Positions 45,082 to 54,755 of a stretch of 64,000 nt of DNA are shown in pieces. The position numbers and the translations under genes are program-made. Where the stretch lies: NCBI RefSeq assembly GCF_963677195.1, contig NZ_OY781918.1, positions 3,088,923 to 3,152,922 on the forward strand, in the 5' to 3' direction. The stretch comes from an uncultured Marinifilum sp. GTDB taxonomy: Bacteria; Bacteroidota; Bacteroidia; Bacteroidales; Marinifilaceae. Under the pieces are notes generated by a model, which saw only the letters and a list, made by a program, of their open reading frames with translations, was not told the DNA's origin and did no database searches. Position 1 is the first letter of the stretch; each line of letters begins with the position of its first letter.

Positions 45082-45927
45082 ATGAAAGGAACGAATATCA
45101 TTTTAATAATTTTTTCCCTGTTGACAATTACAAGTTGCTCGACAGAAATAAGTATTGAGAAATATGTTGACCATAATTCAAACTTGACTTTAACGGAAAA
45201 CAGAACCAATGAAAAAACAGGACTGACAGAAATTGAAACAAAAATAATTGAACCTAAATCTAAAAAGTTTAAAAAATTAATTGATTGGGGTAACAACAAC
45301 TTAGACAACTGGAAAAGCACTCCAGCATCTTACTTAGCAAAAGTTGCTGTAACACAAATGGACTTTAGACTTTTATATAACCAAGATTTTGTTGTAATTG
45401 GGTTTATCGACAATGACGGAAAAGCAAAACAATACTCTAAGGCAGTAAAAAAAGGAGAACTTGATTTTTTGACTACTGTAAATTGGGCAACTTTTCGAGA
45501 CACTGTAAATGTTGGTTTTGTAATGACTTTCAAATATCCAGACAATCTTGTTGCGGAAAACATTCAAAACGGAAAGTGCATCGGTGATAAAATCGAAAAC
45601 CCTGAAAATGACATAACAAATTCAATGAAATGGTGTATTTGGATGCAAGACACAAGTGATTATCCAATTGACCATTTTATTTCCTCTGAAAAATCAATTT
45701 TTAAAGGACAAGTAACCGAACTGCGTGACACAATAAGTATCAATAATTCAACAGCAATTCGAGTGACACTTCAAAGCGACATTCAAAACGACCCTTATAG
45801 ACAAATGATTTATTTGAAAAAGTATTCGACCTTGTTTGAAATCATAAACAATTACGGTGCAGACAAAGACTTTGAAACATTTTATAACAGCTTGAAAATT
45901 GATGAAATAAAGAAGCCCAGCCACTAA
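45082..45927 (+). CDS. Hypothetical lipoprotein (cassette 32)
   Basis: 281 residues from the ATG before KGTNIILIIFSLLTITSC; lipobox TITSC. The mature part has a mixed alpha/beta look (DFRLLYNQDFVVIGFIDNDGKAKQYSKAVKKGELDFLTTVNWATFRDT). An earlier start nine codons upstream lies in the cassette leader. Not recognised. Confidence 0.62.
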   Translation: MKGTNIILIIFSLLTITSCSTEISIEKYVDHNSNLTLTENRTNEKTGLTEIETKIIEPKSKKFKKLIDWGNNNLDNWKSTPASYLAKVAVTQMDFRLLYNQDFVVIGFIDNDGKAKQYSKAVKKGELDFLTTVNWATFRDTVNVGFVMTFKYPDNLVAENIQNGKCIGDKIENPENDITNSMKWCIWMQDTSDYPIDHFISSEKSIFKGQVTELRDTISINNSTAIRVTLQSDIQNDPYRQMIYLKKYSTLFEIINNYGADKDFETFYNSLKIDEIKKPSH

Positions 45928-46052
45928 CACGCGGTATAAAAAATTGCCGGTTCAGTAAGTTATTCATGGGTTGTAGCCCTCTTCAACTTTTGTGTAACTG
46001 GACAGGAAAGAAGCCCGCAAGCGGCAACTTTTCATACCGCCAACCGTTGTGT
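45922..46052 (+). other. attC 32 (ends cassette 32), 131 bp, short type
   Basis: GCCACTAAC complements GTTAGTGGC at 45051. Arms GCGGTATAAAAAATTGCCGG / CGGCAACTTTTCATACCGC. Confidence 0.92.
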
Positions 46053-46104
46053 GCCATGCAAAAGAATGATAGTGCATAGAATAAATGAAATAGAAAACCG
46101 AAAT

Positions 46105-46189
46105 TGCCAACGCGCATTTGGCACATTTGCAAGCTCCGACACACAGGCTGATGCTTCAGCTTGCAAAAGAGCCAAATTTTTGCCGACCC
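46105..46189. repeat. Hairpin element H1 at 5' end of cassette 33
   Basis: GCATTTGGCACATTTGCAAGC (46114) pairs with GCTTGCAAAAGAGCCAAAT (46159), leaving an ACA/TCT-type internal bulge. One of four such hairpins, two in each giant cassette. Confidence 0.7.
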
Positions 46190-46211
46190 TCAAAAGAATT
46201 AAAATGATAAA

Positions 46212-46622
46212 ATGGAACATTTAGACATTATTCTGCCAGGACTTCTGGTTTTGATTGCTTTTTTATTAAAGCTACTTATTGACGAAATAGTAGATATAAC
46301 AAGTACAATTCAAGCCGTTATTGAACTTCCTGTTGATGTAATATTTTTAGCATTAACATTCTCTGTTGCGTTTACTTTAACAAATGTTGAGAATCAGTTA
46401 GAAGGTTTATTCTATGGCTTTTTAGGCTTTGTAATTTCAATTATTGTAATCTTACTTTGGAAAAAGACAAAAAAATTATTCTTAATAGGGAATAAGTGGT
46501 GGATATTTTTAGTCCTTTTAAATCTTAGCATTACTGGGCTTACTGTTGTTAAGGCAGTGAATCTGGTAATAAGTTGCGAAATTGAGAATGTAGATTGTAA
46601 ATCAGTAAATAAAAGCGAGTAA
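46212..46622 (+). CDS. Four-helix membrane protein of a putative defence operon (cassette 33, first gene)
   Basis: 136 residues with membrane segments at about 8-22, 38-58, 66-85 and 94-114. No recognised domain. One base separates its stop from the next gene's ATG, and the third gene overlaps the second, so the three form one operon in one cassette. In defence systems such a membrane protein often serves as effector or anchor. Confidence 0.65.
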   Translation: MEHLDIILPGLLVLIAFLLKLLIDEIVDITSTIQAVIELPVDVIFLALTFSVAFTLTNVENQLEGLFYGFLGFVISIIVILLWKKTKKLFLIGNKWWIFLVLLNLSITGLTVVKAVNLVISCEIENVDCKSVNKSE

Positions 46623-46623
46623 A

Positions 46624-47337
46624 ATGGAATATCTAAATATATTATTTGTAATGCTGACTAGTGGTCTAATAACACTTGTAGTATTCCTTCTTTATAAAAA
46701 CCTTAAGAAAAGTCGATATGACAAAGAAGAAAATAAAGCATTATTAGAAAGTATTCGTAAGTCTCTTGAAAATAAGATGTATGGAATTAACGAGAGATTA
46801 GTAATAAATGAGGAAAGATGGCGAGATGTTAATCACTTACTTATTAGAAATGAGTATAAAGAAAGTGCAACCCCAATAAGTAATTCGAAAAAAGTTCATT
46901 ATTCTAACTTTCTTGAATCAAATGGAATTAAAGAAAATGATTTATTAATTGATGAGCGGTTAATATTTATTCTTACACCATTTAATGAAACCTTTTACGA
47001 AGACTACAGAGTGATAAAAGATGTATGCACTTCTGCAGGCTATAAATGCAAAAGGGGTGACGAAGATTACTTTAAAGGAGATATATTCCCAGAAATGTTA
47101 AGACTAATTGTCAAGTCAAATTTGATAATAGCAAATATTAATGGAAGGAACTCAAATGTAATGTATGAACTTGGAATTGCTCAAGCATTAGATAAACCTA
47201 TACTTCTTATTTCGAGAGAACCTGAAAACTTACCCATTGATGTTAAATCTAAGCGTTTTCTGATTTATAAAACATATCCTGAATTACAGAAACTAATTCG
47301 TGCTGAATTAATTAATTTGGAAACAAATAATGAGTAG
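46624..47337 (+). CDS. Membrane-anchored TIR-like / nucleoside 2-deoxyribosyltransferase-like protein (cassette 33, second gene)
   Basis: 237 residues. One N-terminal membrane helix (about 4-25), a coiled-coil linker, then a TIR-like domain: ERLIFILTPFNETFYEDYRVIKDVCTSAGY, GDEDYFKGDIFPEMLRLIVKSNLIIANINGRNSNVMYELGIAQALDKPILLIS. The conserved glutamate is E182 in YELGIA. Such domains cleave the glycosidic bond of NAD or nucleosides in known cases; activity here is inferred. Overlaps the STAND gene by eight bases. Confidence 0.82.
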   Translation: MEYLNILFVMLTSGLITLVVFLLYKNLKKSRYDKEENKALLESIRKSLENKMYGINERLVINEERWRDVNHLLIRNEYKESATPISNSKKVHYSNFLESNGIKENDLLIDERLIFILTPFNETFYEDYRVIKDVCTSAGYKCKRGDEDYFKGDIFPEMLRLIVKSNLIIANINGRNSNVMYELGIAQALDKPILLISREPENLPIDVKSKRFLIYKTYPELQKLIRAELINLETNNE

Positions 47338-50300
47338 ACTACAGGCCATAGAAAATGCATTAACAACTATCAATGAAACTGTTTTTCAGGAACTTTGTGA
47401 TAGCTTCCTTGCATTGCGTAATTCCAACTATAAAGCGTTTTCTCGTACAGGTAGTCAAAGTGGAAAGCAAAAAACAATTAAAGGAACTCCTGACACTTTT
47501 CTTATGCTTCCAAATGGCAAGTATTTATTTGTTGAATATTCAACGAATATAACAGCTGGTATCTCAAAATTAAAAGACGATATTAAAAAGTGTATTGATT
47601 CAGATAAAACAGGAGTTTCAGTCCAGCAAATATCCGAAATAATTCTTTGTATTAATTTCAACCTAAAAGCTAATCAAATTGAAGAGTTAAAGAAACTTCT
47701 TTCTGAAACTTATATCTTACTCACCATATATTCCCTTGATGCATTATCAATAGAATTGCAATTAAATCATAGAGATTTAACAAGTCAGTATTTAGGCTTA
47801 CCTTTTGATACAGGGCAAATTGTATCAATTGAAAAGTTTATTGATGAATACAACAGAGCTTCTAAAGGAATATCTACGCCTTTAGACAATACTTTCTTGC
47901 ACAGAGAACAAGAAATGGTTGAATTAAAAAGCTCTTTGAATACAAATGACTTTATTATCCTAACAGGTGCGCCTGGTGTAGGCAAAACAAAGTTAGCAAT
48001 AGAGGGATTAAAAAACTTTCTTTCTGAGAATCTGACATATAGTGCCTATTGTATATCATATAAGAACCATACACTTTTAGAAGATTTATTTCAGTATCTG
48101 GATTCAAAAAAAGATTACATTTTATTTGTTGACGATGCAAATCGAATAGACGCTTTTAACCAGATAACTGGATTTTATAAGGCAACCAGACAAGGGAAAT
48201 TAAAAATTATAATTACTGTTCGAGATTATGCATATCAAGACATTGGAATTCATTGCCAAGAATTTTTTCCAAAAAGAATTGACATTTCAAAACTTACAGA
48301 TGAGCAAATAATTGATATAATTAAAGCCAAGCCATTTGAAATACTTAATCCAGATTATCATAAAGAAATTATACGCATTGCTGACGGAAATCCACGTTTA
48401 GCAATTATGACATCTCTCCTATCGATTGAAAAACAAAATATTCATGCATTAGCAGATGTGTCAGATTTATTCGAAAGCTATTTTTCAACATTTATAAAGG
48501 ATGATGGAGAATTTGCAAAAGAATTGAATATACGTTGTTTAGGTTTAATAGCTTTCTTTTATACAATACCTTACAAGGATAGATTAATAACAGAACCAAT
48601 ATTAAATCAATTTGATTTACAGTATGACGTATTTATTGAAACTATTGACAAACTTGATAAATTAGAACTCGTTGAAATTCAATTTGAACATGTAAAAGTT
48701 CCTGAACAAAATTTAGCAACTTATTTCTTCTATAAATCATTTATTCAAGATAATTTATTGTCTTTCGAAACTCTTCTAAATAATTATTTTGAGAGTAATA
48801 GTAACCGTTTTAAAGATTGTGTAATACCAGCGAACAATACATTTGGTTATCAAAGTGTAATGCAGCAGCTTAAACCATTTTTAAATAATTACTGGACTCA
48901 AATTAAAGGTAATGAAGAAAGTGGCTTTAAGTTTTTGTCAACATTTTGGTATTACTTACAAAATGAAACTTTTGAATTTATATATTCATTAACAGAGAAA
49001 CTTCCATTAAATGGATTTCCAGAAGAATTTAATGTAAAATATGAAACAAATGATTTCTCATATGGCAAGAATAAAATTTTAGAATTATTAGCAAACTTTT
49101 TTAGGTTTCGTGACAATTTAAAAGATGCATTAGAATTGGCATTCGATTATACAAGAAAGTTGCCTACTCATTTACCTGAGTTGATTTATAATATTAGAGA
49201 ATCTTTAACCTTTGATAGAGAAGATGAATGGAATAATTATTCCCGACAAAATATACTTCAAGACTTGTTAATTGCAGGAGTAAACAATAACGACAAGCTA
49301 GTTTCAGCATTGTTTTTTGAGCTCTCCAAGACCTTCTTGTCTTTTAAGTTTAGGCAAACTAAAAGTGGTAGGAATTATTCAATTATCTTTTATGAATATC
49401 CAATACCAAATAATAAGATTATTCAAGTATTTCGTGAAAAAATATGGAATACTATAAATCATTGTTTTAATTCTTATCCCGATAAATCTTTAGACGTTTT
49501 AAAGAGCTATTCACAAGTGCATCCAGATGTGTCAAAAGAAATAATGGAATTTGATGTTCTATTTCTATTAGATATAATAGATGGACATTTAAATCCCAAT
49601 TCATTCGAGCATTGCAAATATGTTCAAGACCAAATAAGATGGTGTAAACGGAATGAAGTTTCCCACCCTTCGTTTCAATCTTTATTACAAAAATTCAGAA
49701 ATAATCAATATGAAATGTTCTTGAAATTAGATTGGGACAGGTTTCGAGACAAAGAAATGTATGAATTCGATGATTATAGAGAATATGAGAGACTAAAAGA
49801 AGAAGAGATAAGAAACTCCTTCATATTAATGAATAAAGAGGATGTTGACGAATTCTATAATAACTTCATACAACTAAAGAACTTATCTGATAATGATTGG
49901 AGTTATAATAATACTCTGGATTTTATAGTTGATGAAAATTGTTCGAAAAACTTTAATATTGGTTGTCAGCTTCTAAAGAAAGTAATTGATAGTAATAATT
50001 CTATTGGTTTTGTTCCAAGAGTTTCTTTTCGCAATCATTTAATTACTAGTGATAAATCGAAAATGATATGGAAAACAATACAGTCAGCCACATTTAAACA
50101 TAAAGCTCTCTGGGAACTTTCTTTTTATGACTTTTTATCGGAATCATTGTTTGATGTAAGCCATGTAGAATCTATTTTAAAGACGGTCAGTGAAATGAAA
50201 GAATCAAATACTATTCATTTTGACCGTTTAGAAAGATACTTAAAAATAGACCCTGAGTTATTTCCAAAAGTGTTAAAGATAATTGTAAATAAAAATGAGA

Positions 50301-51058
50301 GTCAAGAAGTCGGATTAAGAGTTTGGATGGATTTCTTTAGTACTCATTTTGATAGACTTGGTGATGATATTGGTCTAATTGAAAAGGCATATTTGCAACA
50401 AGATAAAATTCAAAACCATTTCGATTACGAAGGGAAAGGATTATTAAGGATTTTACAACAAGATTCAGGTTTCCTAATAAAATATGTTTCAAGTTTATTT
50501 TCGAAAAGAGAACTTGGTTTCAGAAGAGACCACAGAAAATTAGACTTCATTTGGCAAATTGAAAATATAGAACAATTGTTAAAGGATGTATTTAACTACG
50601 TAATAGAAAAGGAAGTTTATTTAGGTATACGTAACCATTTTGGCAATTCTTTTTTTTCAAACTTGAAGGAAAGCAATAAAGAGAAAGCAAAAAAATTCTT
50701 AATTGACTACTGTAAAGAATCATATTCTGATTACAAGAAAATGAATGTTATTGTAGATATTTTAAGACATTCAATGAAAGAATTATATGAAGAAATTCTG
50801 CTATTATATATTAGTCTATCTCAAGATGTTGAAGTATTCTCAAGAATATGGTGGCGTGGAAATGGAGGTACATATTCTGGTGATGTAATTATTGGAGACA
50901 TCGAAGCTGCTGATTGGAGAAATATTTTAAGCATTGTAGATAAATCTGAAATGGGTATTAAACTTATTCCAATTAAAAAATATATAAACGATAAAATTGA
51001 GAGTTCTTTGCGAAGCGGTGATTGGGAAAGACAAAGAAGATTTTTACAAAGATTTTAA
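47330..51058 (+). CDS. STAND NTPase with N-terminal PD-(D/E)xK-like nuclease domain, Avs-like (cassette 33, third gene)
   Basis: 1242 residues in three parts. Residues 1-150: nuclease-like, with GTPDTFLMLPNGKYLFVEYST (P54-D55, E69, serine where the lysine usually lies). Residues 180-480: STAND-type ATPase with Walker A GAPGVGKT (213-220), Walker B ILFVDD (264-269), and a winged-helix-like tail. Residues 500-1242: helical repeats, the usual sensor part. This is the layout of Avs antiphage proteins, which recognise phage proteins and then activate the N-terminal effector. Fusion with a TIR-like and a membrane gene is not one I can match to a named system. Confidence 0.82.
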   Translation: MSRLQAIENALTTINETVFQELCDSFLALRNSNYKAFSRTGSQSGKQKTIKGTPDTFLMLPNGKYLFVEYSTNITAGISKLKDDIKKCIDSDKTGVSVQQISEIILCINFNLKANQIEELKKLLSETYILLTIYSLDALSIELQLNHRDLTSQYLGLPFDTGQIVSIEKFIDEYNRASKGISTPLDNTFLHREQEMVELKSSLNTNDFIILTGAPGVGKTKLAIEGLKNFLSENLTYSAYCISYKNHTLLEDLFQYLDSKKDYILFVDDANRIDAFNQITGFYKATRQGKLKIIITVRDYAYQDIGIHCQEFFPKRIDISKLTDEQIIDIIKAKPFEILNPDYHKEIIRIADGNPRLAIMTSLLSIEKQNIHALADVSDLFESYFSTFIKDDGEFAKELNIRCLGLIAFFYTIPYKDRLITEPILNQFDLQYDVFIETIDKLDKLELVEIQFEHVKVPEQNLATYFFYKSFIQDNLLSFETLLNNYFESNSNRFKDCVIPANNTFGYQSVMQQLKPFLNNYWTQIKGNEESGFKFLSTFWYYLQNETFEFIYSLTEKLPLNGFPEEFNVKYETNDFSYGKNKILELLANFFRFRDNLKDALELAFDYTRKLPTHLPELIYNIRESLTFDREDEWNNYSRQNILQDLLIAGVNNNDKLVSALFFELSKTFLSFKFRQTKSGRNYSIIFYEYPIPNNKIIQVFREKIWNTINHCFNSYPDKSLDVLKSYSQVHPDVSKEIMEFDVLFLLDIIDGHLNPNSFEHCKYVQDQIRWCKRNEVSHPSFQSLLQKFRNNQYEMFLKLDWDRFRDKEMYEFDDYREYERLKEEEIRNSFILMNKEDVDEFYNNFIQLKNLSDNDWSYNNTLDFIVDENCSKNFNIGCQLLKKVIDSNNSIGFVPRVSFRNHLITSDKSKMIWKTIQSATFKHKALWELSFYDFLSESLFDVSHVESILKTVSEMKESNTIHFDRLERYLKIDPELFPKVLKIIVNKNESQEVGLRVWMDFFSTHFDRLGDDIGLIEKAYLQQDKIQNHFDYEGKGLLRILQQDSGFLIKYVSSLFSKRELGFRRDHRKLDFIWQIENIEQLLKDVFNYVIEKEVYLGIRNHFGNSFFSNLKESNKEKAKKFLIDYCKESYSDYKKMNVIVDILRHSMKELYEEILLLYISLSQDVEVFSRIWWRGNGGTYSGDVIIGDIEAADWRNILSIVDKSEMGIKLIPIKKYINDKIESSLRSGDWERQRRFLQRF

Positions 51059-51061
51059 TAA

Positions 51062-51160
51062 TGCCAACCCTTCACAGCCATACACATTGCCAAGTCGCTC
51101 AAAAAAGCCAGCACACAGACCTAAACTTGTCAAAGAGTATGGCTGCCCAAACGCATGGAC
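51062..51160. repeat. Hairpin element H2 at 3' end of cassette 33
   Basis: CAGCCATACACATTGCCAAGT (51075) pairs with ACTTGTCAAAGAGTATGGCTG (51125), again with an ACA/TCT bulge in the same place. Followed by GATAAAGCAC just before the attC core, as after H4. Confidence 0.7.
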
Positions 51161-51184
51161 AGACTGCGAAGATAAAGCACAGGC

Positions 51185-51315
51185 ACACAACAATGTGTAT
51201 AGTGCATAAGGGTTTCAGAGGTTTTCGAGCGGCATCACCCGCATTAATTTTGGGTGGTAACTTGATAAGTTTGAAGCCCGCAATCCCTTACGACACCATA
51301 CACTCAACGTTGTGT
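51185..51315 (+). other. attC 33 (ends cassette 33), 131 bp, short type
   Basis: GGCACACAAC complements GTTGTGTGCC at 46046, ten of ten, across a 5.2-kb cassette. Close to attC 14. Confidence 0.92.
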
Positions 51316-51360
51316 GCCATGCAAAGAAAGACCGTACAAAATAGAAACAAAGAAATAACA

Positions 51361-52752
51361 ATGAAAGAAAAGCCAACCCACAAAGCAAGAGTAAGGCAAG
51401 CCCCACGCAAGGGCAAACCCTTCGCTTGCCTTACACATGCTTTTTTGCCCACGCTCATCGCCTTCGTGTTGACAGTGAGTGCATACGGACAAATTCCTGT
51501 GATTGAAACACCAAAACCTACGACATTTAATCAAGTACAGATTGACAACTCACCAAATCAGACCAATAATATTCCGAAAACCAATCATTATATCGGAATG
51601 ACTGAGATTCAAAAACAGAATCAAAATTTAATCCGACAAATTGAAACAGACCAAAAACGAAATTCATATTACCAATTACAAGAAATATATGCCGACCTGA
51701 ACGATAATACAATTAGCTACAAATTACCTGATTTGAGTTCTTTGAGAGGTACGGAGCATTTTCAATCAGCATTGAACGATTTGAAGAAAATGTTGAATGG
51801 TGAAATTCCTCTAGACTTGAAAAAAGCAGTTTTTATTGTAGAGAACGCATATTTTGAAAACAATCTGGATTATAAGCAATTTGACAATTCAATTCAACAA
51901 GCTGTGAGGATTTGTGAATTATCAATGCTTAAAAACAAAATAGACCCAAATGATAATTTTGCTAAAAACCTGACAATTTTTAATTACATGTCAGATACGG
52001 TACAAGTTAAATTAACAGGGCAAGAACAAACTCTAAACCATTATCCAATAAAATATGACTTTAAAGATTACATGGGAAAAGATAATTGGAGCAATATGTT
52101 TGTTTCAAAATTAATGGCGACAAATTCAGGACAATGCCATTCTATGCCTTTGTTTTATTTAATCCTTGCACAGGAATTACGGACAAAATCATTTTTGACC
52201 TATTCGCCGAATCACTCTTTTATCCGTTTTAAGTCCCCCAAAGGAAATTGGATAAATGCAGAACTGACTTGTGGAACGATTATTACCGATGCAGCGATTC
52301 TTGAAAGTGGATATGTAAAAACAGAAGCTATTCGAAGTGGAATTTACATGGATACGATAAGTACCCACGAAACAGTTGCTACATTAATAAATACACTTGC
52401 AAATGGTTATACAAGAAAATACGGTTATGACAATTTCATTAAAAACTGTTCAGACGCTGTTCAAGAATATTATCCAAGTCAGCTAAATGCTTTAATGTTG
52501 GAATCCAATTGGCAAACGCAGACTACAATGTACATTGCAAAGCAAAAAGGGAATCCACCAGCAAAAGAATTTGTAAAAGATTCAAAAGCTAAAACAGCAT
52601 TTGAGAAAATGCACCAAGTCTATGCTCAAATTGATGCGTTGGGATATGAATTTATGCCCGAAGAAATATATTTAAAGTGGCTTCAAGGCTTAGAAGAAGC
52701 AAAACAAAAACCTGAAAATCAAAAAAGTTTAATAAATCAGATTACAAAATAA
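51361..52752 (+). CDS. Exported transglutaminase-like protein, paralogue 1 (cassette 34, first gene)
   Basis: 463 residues. Signal peptide residues FLPTLIAFVLTVSAYGQ. The transglutaminase/papain-like core has C259 (SGQCHSMP), H285 (SPNHSFIRF) and an acidic region NAELT for the third position. The next gene is its paralogue. Start at ATG 51361; the frame stays open back into attC 33. Codons 8-27 are encoded by hairpin element H3, so the element may have created this N-terminus. Substrate unknown; perhaps acts on the surface proteins encoded downstream. Confidence 0.7.
   Translation: MKEKPTHKARVRQAPRKGKPFACLTHAFLPTLIAFVLTVSAYGQIPVIETPKPTTFNQVQIDNSPNQTNNIPKTNHYIGMTEIQKQNQNLIRQIETDQKRNSYYQLQEIYADLNDNTISYKLPDLSSLRGTEHFQSALNDLKKMLNGEIPLDLKKAVFIVENAYFENNLDYKQFDNSIQQAVRICELSMLKNKIDPNDNFAKNLTIFNYMSDTVQVKLTGQEQTLNHYPIKYDFKDYMGKDNWSNMFVSKLMATNSGQCHSMPLFYLILAQELRTKSFLTYSPNHSFIRFKSPKGNWINAELTCGTIITDAAILESGYVKTEAIRSGIYMDTISTHETVATLINTLANGYTRKYGYDNFIKNCSDAVQEYYPSQLNALMLESNWQTQTTMYIAKQKGNPPAKEFVKDSKAKTAFEKMHQVYAQIDALGYEFMPEEIYLKWLQGLEEAKQKPENQKSLINQITK
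51371..51455. repeat. Hairpin element H3 at 5' end of cassette 34
   Basis: AAAGCAAGAGTAAGGCAAGC (51382) pairs with GCTTGCCTTACACATGCTTT (51424). The bulge pair is AGAG/CACA, the reverse order of H1, H2 and H4. Lies in the coding sequence of the transglutaminase-like gene. Confidence 0.6.
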
Positions 52753-53799
52753 ATGCAAAGATTATTTTTAATATTATTATTCGTTATAGTAGGGATAACT
52801 ACCAAAGCTCAATCTGACAAAGATTTATATAACTCAACATTTGTCGAATTAAGAAATATGGCTGAAGGCAAACAACCTGTTGATTTCAAGAAGGCTGTAT
52901 ATATGGTTGAGAATTGTTATTTTAATGGGGAAATAGATTATAAGTTATTTTGTAAGGCAATTGATTACTACACATCAATGTGTAGGAGTTTTATCAAATC
53001 TAACGATTTGCAATATTCAGAAACTGATAAAGAGAAAGTTTCCGTGTATGCGTCTGTTTTCTCAGTTATGAAAGATACAATTCCCATCCAAAAAAAGGAT
53101 GGTAGCATAATCAATAATTTGCCATTTGTATATGATTTTGATGATATTTACGGCAGTCAAGATTGGTCAAAGATGTTTGTTTCAAAGCTATTGGCAACTA
53201 AAAAAGGAAACTGCCATTCATTACCTTATCTATATAAAATTCTTGTTGAAGAACTTGGAGAAACAGCGTATTTGTCTTATGCACCAAACCACATCTATAT
53301 TAAACAACAATGTAAATCTTTTGGATGGTACAATACAGAACTAACTAGTGGAATGTTCCCAATTGATTCATGGTTAATGGCATCAGGTTATATTCATTTA
53401 TCAGCTATTCAGCAAGGTGTTTTCATGGATACATTAAGTGCAAAACAATCAATAGGGGCGTGTATGCTTGACTTGGCGCAAGGCTATGAAAAGAAGTACG
53501 GAATCGAAGATGGTAAATTCATTCTTTACATTTGTAAAACAGTTTTAAAAGAGCATCCAAACAACATCAATGCGCTTCTTTTAAAAAGTGAAACAAAAAT
53601 GAATTTGTGGAAAACAGAGAATGGAAAAACAAAAGAAGAAAAGCAAGCTGAATTTCATGAAATACAAGGAATATATACCAAAATTCATGATTTAGGTTAC
53701 AGGGCAATGCCAAAAGAAATGTACATGGACTGGTTGGTGTCGTTAAAAGAAGAAAAACATAAATATCAGAATAGAAAAATAAACTTTAACATCAAATAA
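52753..53799 (+). CDS. Exported transglutaminase-like protein, paralogue 2 (cassette 34, second gene)
   Basis: 348 residues with a signal peptide (FLILLFVIVGITTKAQ). Aligns by eye with the upstream protein: DFKKAVYMVENCYFNGEIDYKLF versus DLKKAVFIVENAYFENNLDYKQF, and C154 (GNCHSLP), H180 (APNHIYI), NTELT. Begins at the base after the preceding stop. Tandem duplication within a cassette; both copies keep the catalytic pattern. Confidence 0.72.
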   Translation: MQRLFLILLFVIVGITTKAQSDKDLYNSTFVELRNMAEGKQPVDFKKAVYMVENCYFNGEIDYKLFCKAIDYYTSMCRSFIKSNDLQYSETDKEKVSVYASVFSVMKDTIPIQKKDGSIINNLPFVYDFDDIYGSQDWSKMFVSKLLATKKGNCHSLPYLYKILVEELGETAYLSYAPNHIYIKQQCKSFGWYNTELTSGMFPIDSWLMASGYIHLSAIQQGVFMDTLSAKQSIGACMLDLAQGYEKKYGIEDGKFILYICKTVLKEHPNNINALLLKSETKMNLWKTENGKTKEEKQAEFHEIQGIYTKIHDLGYRAMPKEMYMDWLVSLKEEKHKYQNRKINFNIK

Positions 53800-53801
53800 T
53801 T

Positions 53802-54755
53802 ATGAAGGCTATAAGAATCTTATTATTTACACTCTTATTTATTAGCTTTTTATCTGTAAAAGCGGATGAGTACCCATGGGAAAAGTATGGGTTTAAATTC
53901 AAAGTAGTTACATTAAGCAATGGGAAATATCAAGAATTTCACGACTTAGAAGATGTTGTTGAGATTGGGTCTGTTTTATATAACACTCAGACAAAACAGA
54001 TTGTCGGTTTTGTAGAAAAAGATACCATATGCTCTGGAGCTAATTTCGAACCTCACATCGTTAGTCGCTGGTTAAGTCCTGACCCTTTAACAGAAGAATA
54101 TACAAGTTGGTCTCCTTACAATTATGTATTGAATAACCCGATTATTTTTGTTGACCCAGATGGTAGAATTGTTAAACCAGCTCCAGGCAGTAGTCAAGGA
54201 TTTATCGATAATTATAATGCAGCAAGTAATATGTTAATAGCTAAAGGAGTTGGTGGTTCATATAGCCAGCTAGTCAATAGCAAAGAAGTATATTATATTC
54301 AGGAATCTAGTAACTCTTTTTATAACGCTTCAAATAATACAATAAATTGGAATACTTCAACAGCATTAGAAGTTGACGGTAAAGTAGTTTTAAGTCCTAC
54401 GGGTGTTTTTGGTCATGAGGTAGAACATGCTAAAAATCATGATGATGCTGTTAAGGCATGGTATAATGGAGACCAAGACTCGTTTTATGAATGGCAAGCA
54501 GGTTTAGCTAAAGGAACATCAGAGAATTACAAAAAGAAAGAAGAGGAAAATGTAATTACTGGTCCAGAGCAGAAAATTGCAAAGGCTCTTGGCTCAATTG
54601 GTGAAAATGAAACGACTAGGGATTCTTATATTGGTAAAACCGTCCGTGTTAATGGCATAAATTCGACAAGTAAACCTCAACCATTAAAAAAAATAGAACC
54701 TATGAAGGTTAATTTACAGATTAATAATCCTGAACCAAAACTGGAATTAAAATGA
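53802..54755 (+). CDS. Exported Rhs-core fragment fused to HExxH metallopeptidase-like domain (cassette 34, third gene)
   Basis: 317 residues. Signal peptide, then a short stretch and the Rhs-associated core end: SRWLSPDPLTEEYTSWSPYNYVLNNPIIFVDPDGR (residues 88-122). This normally marks where the variable toxin begins. The C-terminal part holds H205-E-V-E-H209, a zinc-peptidase motif, with E230 as possible third ligand. It lacks the long YD-repeat shell of true Rhs toxins, so it is a minimal or orphan toxin tip. The lipoprotein gene overlapping its end is the candidate immunity gene. Confidence 0.75.
   Translation: MKAIRILLFTLLFISFLSVKADEYPWEKYGFKFKVVTLSNGKYQEFHDLEDVVEIGSVLYNTQTKQIVGFVEKDTICSGANFEPHIVSRWLSPDPLTEEYTSWSPYNYVLNNPIIFVDPDGRIVKPAPGSSQGFIDNYNAASNMLIAKGVGGSYSQLVNSKEVYYIQESSNSFYNASNNTINWNTSTALEVDGKVVLSPTGVFGHEVEHAKNHDDAVKAWYNGDQDSFYEWQAGLAKGTSENYKKKEEENVITGPEQKIAKALGSIGENETTRDSYIGKTVRVNGINSTSKPQPLKKIEPMKVNLQINNPEPKLELK

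Noticed and set aside
51022..51360. Upstream extension of the transglutaminase-like gene
   Set aside because: The frame is open by chance through the end of the STAND gene, H2 and attC 33; the signal peptide fixes the start near 51361.
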